Assembly (NCBI GenBank): GCA_029820945.1
Contig: JALGUJ010000006.1
Coordinates: forward strand, 17,053-81,052
Reading direction: 5' to 3'
DNA: 64,000 nt
Source: Candidatus Zipacnadia bacterium
GTDB taxonomy: Bacteria > Armatimonadota > Zipacnadia > Zipacnadales > UBA5352
Under the pieces are notes generated by a model. That model was not told the DNA's origin. It made no database searches and worked only from the letters and a program-made list of their open reading frames with translations. A program made the translations under genes and the position numbers. Positions 61,565 to 64,000 of the stretch are shown here, piece by piece (position 1 is the first letter of the stretch; every line of letters starts with the position of its first letter).

Positions 61565-61990
61565 TCAGGAGGGCGACACGTCGTCTGCGGCACACGGCGC
61601 ACGGGTGGACGAGCCCATGCCACCGCACGACTCACGGTCAGGGCCAGTGACGCCCTCAGTCCGTCCAGGATGGTTGTCCGGCTGCAGTGGCTCACAGGCG
61701 GCACCGTAACGCGTGGCGTCTGCCTGGTCGCCGCTGCCGGACGCGTCCGGGGGCCGATACCGCCCGGTGGGGCAGACGGCGTGGGACCACTCGTAGTAGT
61801 GGTCGCCAATGCTCATCGCGGGCATCGGCGGGGGGAAGTCTGTGAGTGGCCGCGGCGCGGTCTCCGCCACATGAGTGCGCGCGGTTCGAGGCGCGGTCCT
61901 CCGCAGGGCGGGCATCAGCGCGGTCGCGAGCATCGCCGCGAGCAGGGCAACGAACACGAACGTCCAGCGCCAGTCGCCGCGACTCGCCAT
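61565..61990 (-). CDS. Small membrane-anchored protein of unknown function
   Basis: 141 residues from ATG at 61990-61988, with GGGAGGGG seven bases upstream. One hydrophobic segment (WTFVFVALLAAMLATALMPAL, about residues 8-28) is followed by a proline- and Thr-rich linker and a cysteine-containing tail (HYYEWSHAVCPTGRYRPPD; RYGAACEPLQPDNHPGR; RESCGGMGSS). Third codon positions are strongly G/C, as in the neighbours, which supports a real gene. An upstream in-frame ATG at 62043 would add CxxC-type residues (DETSVCRSCGRG) but lacks a site. I recognise no family. Confidence 0.55.
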   Translation of the reverse strand: MASRGDWRWTFVFVALLAAMLATALMPALRRTAPRTARTHVAETAPRPLTDFPPPMPAMSIGDHYYEWSHAVCPTGRYRPPDASGSGDQADATRYGAACEPLQPDNHPGRTEGVTGPDRESCGGMGSSTRAPCAADDVSPS

Positions 61991-62269
61991 TCCTACGCCC
62001 CTCCCGCACGATCGACACACTGAGGTCTCATCGTCATCCATCGGCGCTCTCGACGGAATCTTGAGCCGCCGGTGGCGGACTCCAGGCACAGCCGGTTCCG
62101 CCGGGCCAGCCCTGGCCTCCCGCGGCGGCATGCCAGGGCCCGACAGCATCCAGATTCGTGTGCATGGCGCGCCCCGAACGACGACGTCCCCCGCCCTCAC
62201 ACACGACGTTCGGGCACCCCCTCCGTGGTCCGGCCCGCGGGCGGGACCGGCGGGAGGGGGAAGCAGCTT

Positions 62270-62292
62270 ACGTTGCCTATCTGCCGCAACGT
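62270..62292. repeat. Small perfect hairpin with 7-base stem
   Basis: ACGTTGC at 62270-62276 and GCAACGT at 62286-62292 around a 9-base loop. No T run follows. It may mark the end of an upstream transcript or a regulatory fold. Confidence 0.5.
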
Positions 62293-62320
62293 GGGGCCTT
62301 TGCGCTCACAATTGTGTGCA

Positions 62321-62371
62321 CCCCCTCTCCCGCCTGACCCTGCGTGGTTTGCAGCGTCCAGGGAGAGGGGG
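62321..62371. repeat. MITE/REP-like inverted repeat, 11-base perfect arms
   Basis: CCCCCTCTCCC at 62321-62331 is the exact reverse complement of GGGAGAGGGGG at 62361-62371, with a 29-base spacer. The right arm is followed by CCGGGGGGGTGAGG. This arm plus tail recalls widespread bacterial palindromic intergenic elements. Only one copy is visible here, so element status is inference. Confidence 0.55.
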
Positions 62372-62464
62372 CCGGGGGGGTGAGGCCGCCGTTGCCCTCC
62401 GAGGGCAGAGACATCACTGCCCCCTCCACACAAATCTGGGTGGTGCTCGGGGGCCCGGGCCATC

Positions 62465-62493
62465 TTGACTTGCCGCACGGGATGGCTTACAAT
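62465..62493 (+). promoter_or_regulatory. Sigma70-like promoter of apgM
   Basis: TTGACT at 62465-62470, a 17-base spacer, and TACAAT at 62488-62493. The implied leader to the GTG at 62541 is about 40 bases. This is one of the clearest promoters in the window. Confidence 0.8.
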
Positions 62494-62540
62494 CCGTTGG
62501 CGGTCCAGGGCCGTTCTCGGGTCGAAGAGGAGGACTTTCT

Positions 62541-63794
62541 GTGAGAAATGATACGAAAGGGATAATATTCGTCGGCGATGGCATGGGCGGGCGGCCCATG
62601 CCTCAGCTTGACGGTATGACGACGGTGGAAGCCCAGGAGACGCCGGCGCTGGACCGGGTGGCGCGCGAGGGAGCATGCGGGCTGATGGACCCGATTGCCC
62701 GCGGCATGGGGGCGGGCAGCGACACGGCGCACATGGCGATCCTGGGCTACGACCCCTGGGAGCACTACAAGGGGCGCGGGCCGTTCGAGGCCAAGGGCGT
62801 AGGGCTCGACGTGCGGGTCGGCGACGTCGCCTTCAGGTGCAACTTCGCGACGGTGGACGGGCGCAGGGTGGTGGACCGCCGCGCCGACCGCATCAAGCAC
62901 GGTACCGACGCGCTCGCGGAGGCCATCAGCGAGCAGATCGAGGAGATCGAGGGCGTGCAGATCGTCTTTGCGGCCTCGGTCGAGCACCGGGCGGCGCTGG
63001 TGCTGCGCGGCGAGGGCCTGTGGCACGAGATCACCGACGTGGACCCGCATGACGAGGGCAAGGACTACCTGGACTCGCACCCGGAGGAGGGCGCGCAGGA
63101 CCTCGAAGGTGCGGAGAAGGCGGCCGGGATAGTCAACGAGTTCGTGAGGCAGGTTCGGCCGATCCTGGAGGACCACGAGGTGAACGTGGAACGGCGGCGC
63201 GAGGGGAAGAAGCCGGCGAATATCGTGCTGCCGCGCGGGGCGGGCACCGCCGTCGATCTGACGCCCTTCGAGCAGCGTTACGGCATGAGGGGCGCCATGA
63301 TCGTGGAGGTGGACCTCGTCCGGGGGCTGGGCGACTACCTGGACATGGACGTGATCCGGGTGGAGGGGGCAACGGGCGGGCACGACACCGACGAGATGGC
63401 GATCGCGGAGGCGGTGCTCGACGCGCTGGACGAGCACGACTTCGTGCTGGCGAACATCAAGTGCCCGGACCTGAGCGGGCATGACGGGCTGGCGCGTGAG
63501 AAGATGGCGGCCATCGCTAAGGTGGATCGGGCGGTGGGCCACATCATGGACCACATCGCGTGCACCCCGACGACGCTGATGCTCACCGCCGACCACTGCA
63601 CGCCCTGCAGCGTGCGCAACCACAGCGGCGACGCCGTGCCGGTGGCCTTCTGCGGCTTCGGCGTTCGCCCCGATGACGTGGAGAGCTACGGCGAGCGCTC
63701 GTGCGCGAAGGGCATCATGGGGCGCATGGTGGGGATGGAGGTCATGGACATCATGCGGAACATGATGGACCGCGGGGAGAAGTTCGGGGCATGA
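62541..63794 (+). CDS. apgM: Archaeal-type 2,3-bisphosphoglycerate-independent phosphoglycerate mutase
   Basis: 417 residues from GTG at 62541 after GAGGAGG. Alkaline-phosphatase-fold motifs of the ApgM branch: IIFVGDGMGGRPMPQLDGMTTVEAQETPALD, MGAGSDTAHMAILGYDP (nucleophilic Ser region), PANIVLPRGAGTAVDL, IVEVDLVRGLGDYLDMDVI, VEGATGGHDTDEMA, KCPDLSGHDGL, and MLTADHCTPCSVRNHSGDAVPVAF with the metal histidines. It interconverts 3- and 2-phosphoglycerate in glycolysis. The stop overlaps the next start (ATGA). Confidence 0.94.
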   Translation: MRNDTKGIIFVGDGMGGRPMPQLDGMTTVEAQETPALDRVAREGACGLMDPIARGMGAGSDTAHMAILGYDPWEHYKGRGPFEAKGVGLDVRVGDVAFRCNFATVDGRRVVDRRADRIKHGTDALAEAISEQIEEIEGVQIVFAASVEHRAALVLRGEGLWHEITDVDPHDEGKDYLDSHPEEGAQDLEGAEKAAGIVNEFVRQVRPILEDHEVNVERRREGKKPANIVLPRGAGTAVDLTPFEQRYGMRGAMIVEVDLVRGLGDYLDMDVIRVEGATGGHDTDEMAIAEAVLDALDEHDFVLANIKCPDLSGHDGLAREKMAAIAKVDRAVGHIMDHIACTPTTLMLTADHCTPCSVRNHSGDAVPVAFCGFGVRPDDVESYGERSCAKGIMGRMVGMEVMDIMRNMMDRGEKFGA

Positions 63795-64000
63795 CGGGAC
63801 CGCTCGCGCTGGCGGCGATGCTGCTGGCCGCGACGGCGGCGGGGGAGGTTGAGCCCGGGCCCTCGCCGGAGGTGGCCGCGGAGAACGCGGAGCGCGGCGC
63901 TGAGGTCTTGCGCAACCGAAGGCGCAACCGGGCGGGGGGAGCCGTGGAGGTCAGCCGGGACCTCGGAGAGACGTGGCTGCGGATAGGTGGGGTGACCGCG
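63791..64000 (+). CDS. Truncated gene for a secreted protein of unknown function (N-terminal 70 residues)
   Basis: The ATG at 63791 overlaps the apgM stop by 4 bases, so translation is coupled. The N-terminus (MTGPLALAAMLLAATAAGEVEPGPSPE) looks like a signal peptide. What follows (VAAENAERGAEVLRNRRRNRAGG, then VSRDLGETWLRIGGVTA) shows no family I recognise. The gene runs off the right edge. Confidence 0.7.
   Translation, partial: MTGPLALAAMLLAATAAGEVEPGPSPEVAAENAERGAEVLRNRRRNRAGGAVEVSRDLGETWLRIGGVTA

Larger units (their letters stand above)
61991..62540. other. 550-base stretch without a clear gene, with several inverted repeats and the apgM promoter
   Basis: No convincing coding frame. It holds a 7-base hairpin at 62270-62292, a CACAATTGTG palindrome at 62307-62316 (possible operator), an 11-base inverted repeat at 62321-62371, and the promoter at 62465-62493. 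Confidence 0.6.

Noticed and set aside
62197..62676. Minus-strand open frame of 159 residues across the apgM promoter
   Set aside because: It overlaps the apgM start and a clear promoter, and no homology or ribosome site is visible.

Overview
This is a high-GC bacterial chromosome segment of about fifty protein genes. It has no rRNA, tRNA or CRISPR array that I could recognise. The best taxonomic guess is Armatimonadota or a close relative. The evidence is a type II prepilin-like protein of the H-X9-DG family (27881-28492), two DUF6785/DUF6784-type membrane proteins, several uroporphyrinogen-decarboxylase-superfamily proteins, GHL10 and ADP-ribosylglycohydrolase-like proteins, and a Firmicute-style SigH-like sigma factor. 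An LptF/LptG permease points to a diderm envelope. The phylum call is inference from family content; no marker tree could be run.

Layout. 1-1921: a partial sirtuin and bioY (minus) back to back with a BNR sialidase-like gene. 1990-5598: a DUF6785 membrane protein facing away from an L,D-transpeptidase and acpS. 5623-12228: lptF-type permease, an unknown protein with a class I aldolase, a large repeat-rich secreted protein and a NodB deacetylase. 12239-16413: minus-strand glyQ-glyS-dgt. 16594-19304: minus-strand class II amidotransferase-like protein, CvpA-like protein and SigH. 19454-27772: plus-strand run built for carbohydrate work (GHL10, ADP-ribosylglycohydrolase-like with a beta-sandwich tail, cupin, amidohydrolase/uronate-isomerase-like, GH20-like). 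27881-35078: surface and regulatory mixture (prepilin-like, NodB lipoprotein, two URO-D proteins flanking a broken SBBP beta-propeller gene, a lone Flp-like pilin, a PEP-CTERM protein). 35256-46344: long minus-strand run (DUF89 phosphatase, USP, secreted protein, two sugar isomerase/epimerases, Gfo/Idh oxidoreductase, two homocysteine methyltransferase-like proteins, thyX, FAD oxidase). 46480-52362: plus-strand run (URO-D, GNAT, two ferredoxin-nitroreductases, two aspartoacylase-like deacylases). 52390-58073: minus-strand housekeeping (ADH, miaA, hfq, dapF, dapL, hflX). 58219-64000: amidase, small acidic membrane protein, second DUF6785 protein, a small unknown secreted protein, apgM and a truncated gene.

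How the genes fit together. Envelope functions recur: L,D-transpeptidase, LptF-type permease, amidase, NodB proteins, PEP-CTERM, pilins. Lysine and peptidoglycan precursor supply uses the DapL shortcut with dapF. Much of the accessory content looks like breakdown or remodelling of complex carbohydrate, with sugar isomerases and oxidoreductases. A conspicuous feature is the number of adjacent paralogue pairs: two sugar isomerases, two methyltransferase-like proteins, two ferredoxin-nitroreductases, two deacylases, and two URO-D proteins separated by one gene.

Six good sigma70-like promoters can be read directly. One is an almost canonical TTGACA-16-TATACT in front of the Flp-like pilin. The SBBP gene has an in-frame amber codon. 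Three stretches without convincing genes (17284-17669, 33743-34418, 61991-62540) are described as features; the last two contain long perfect inverted repeats.
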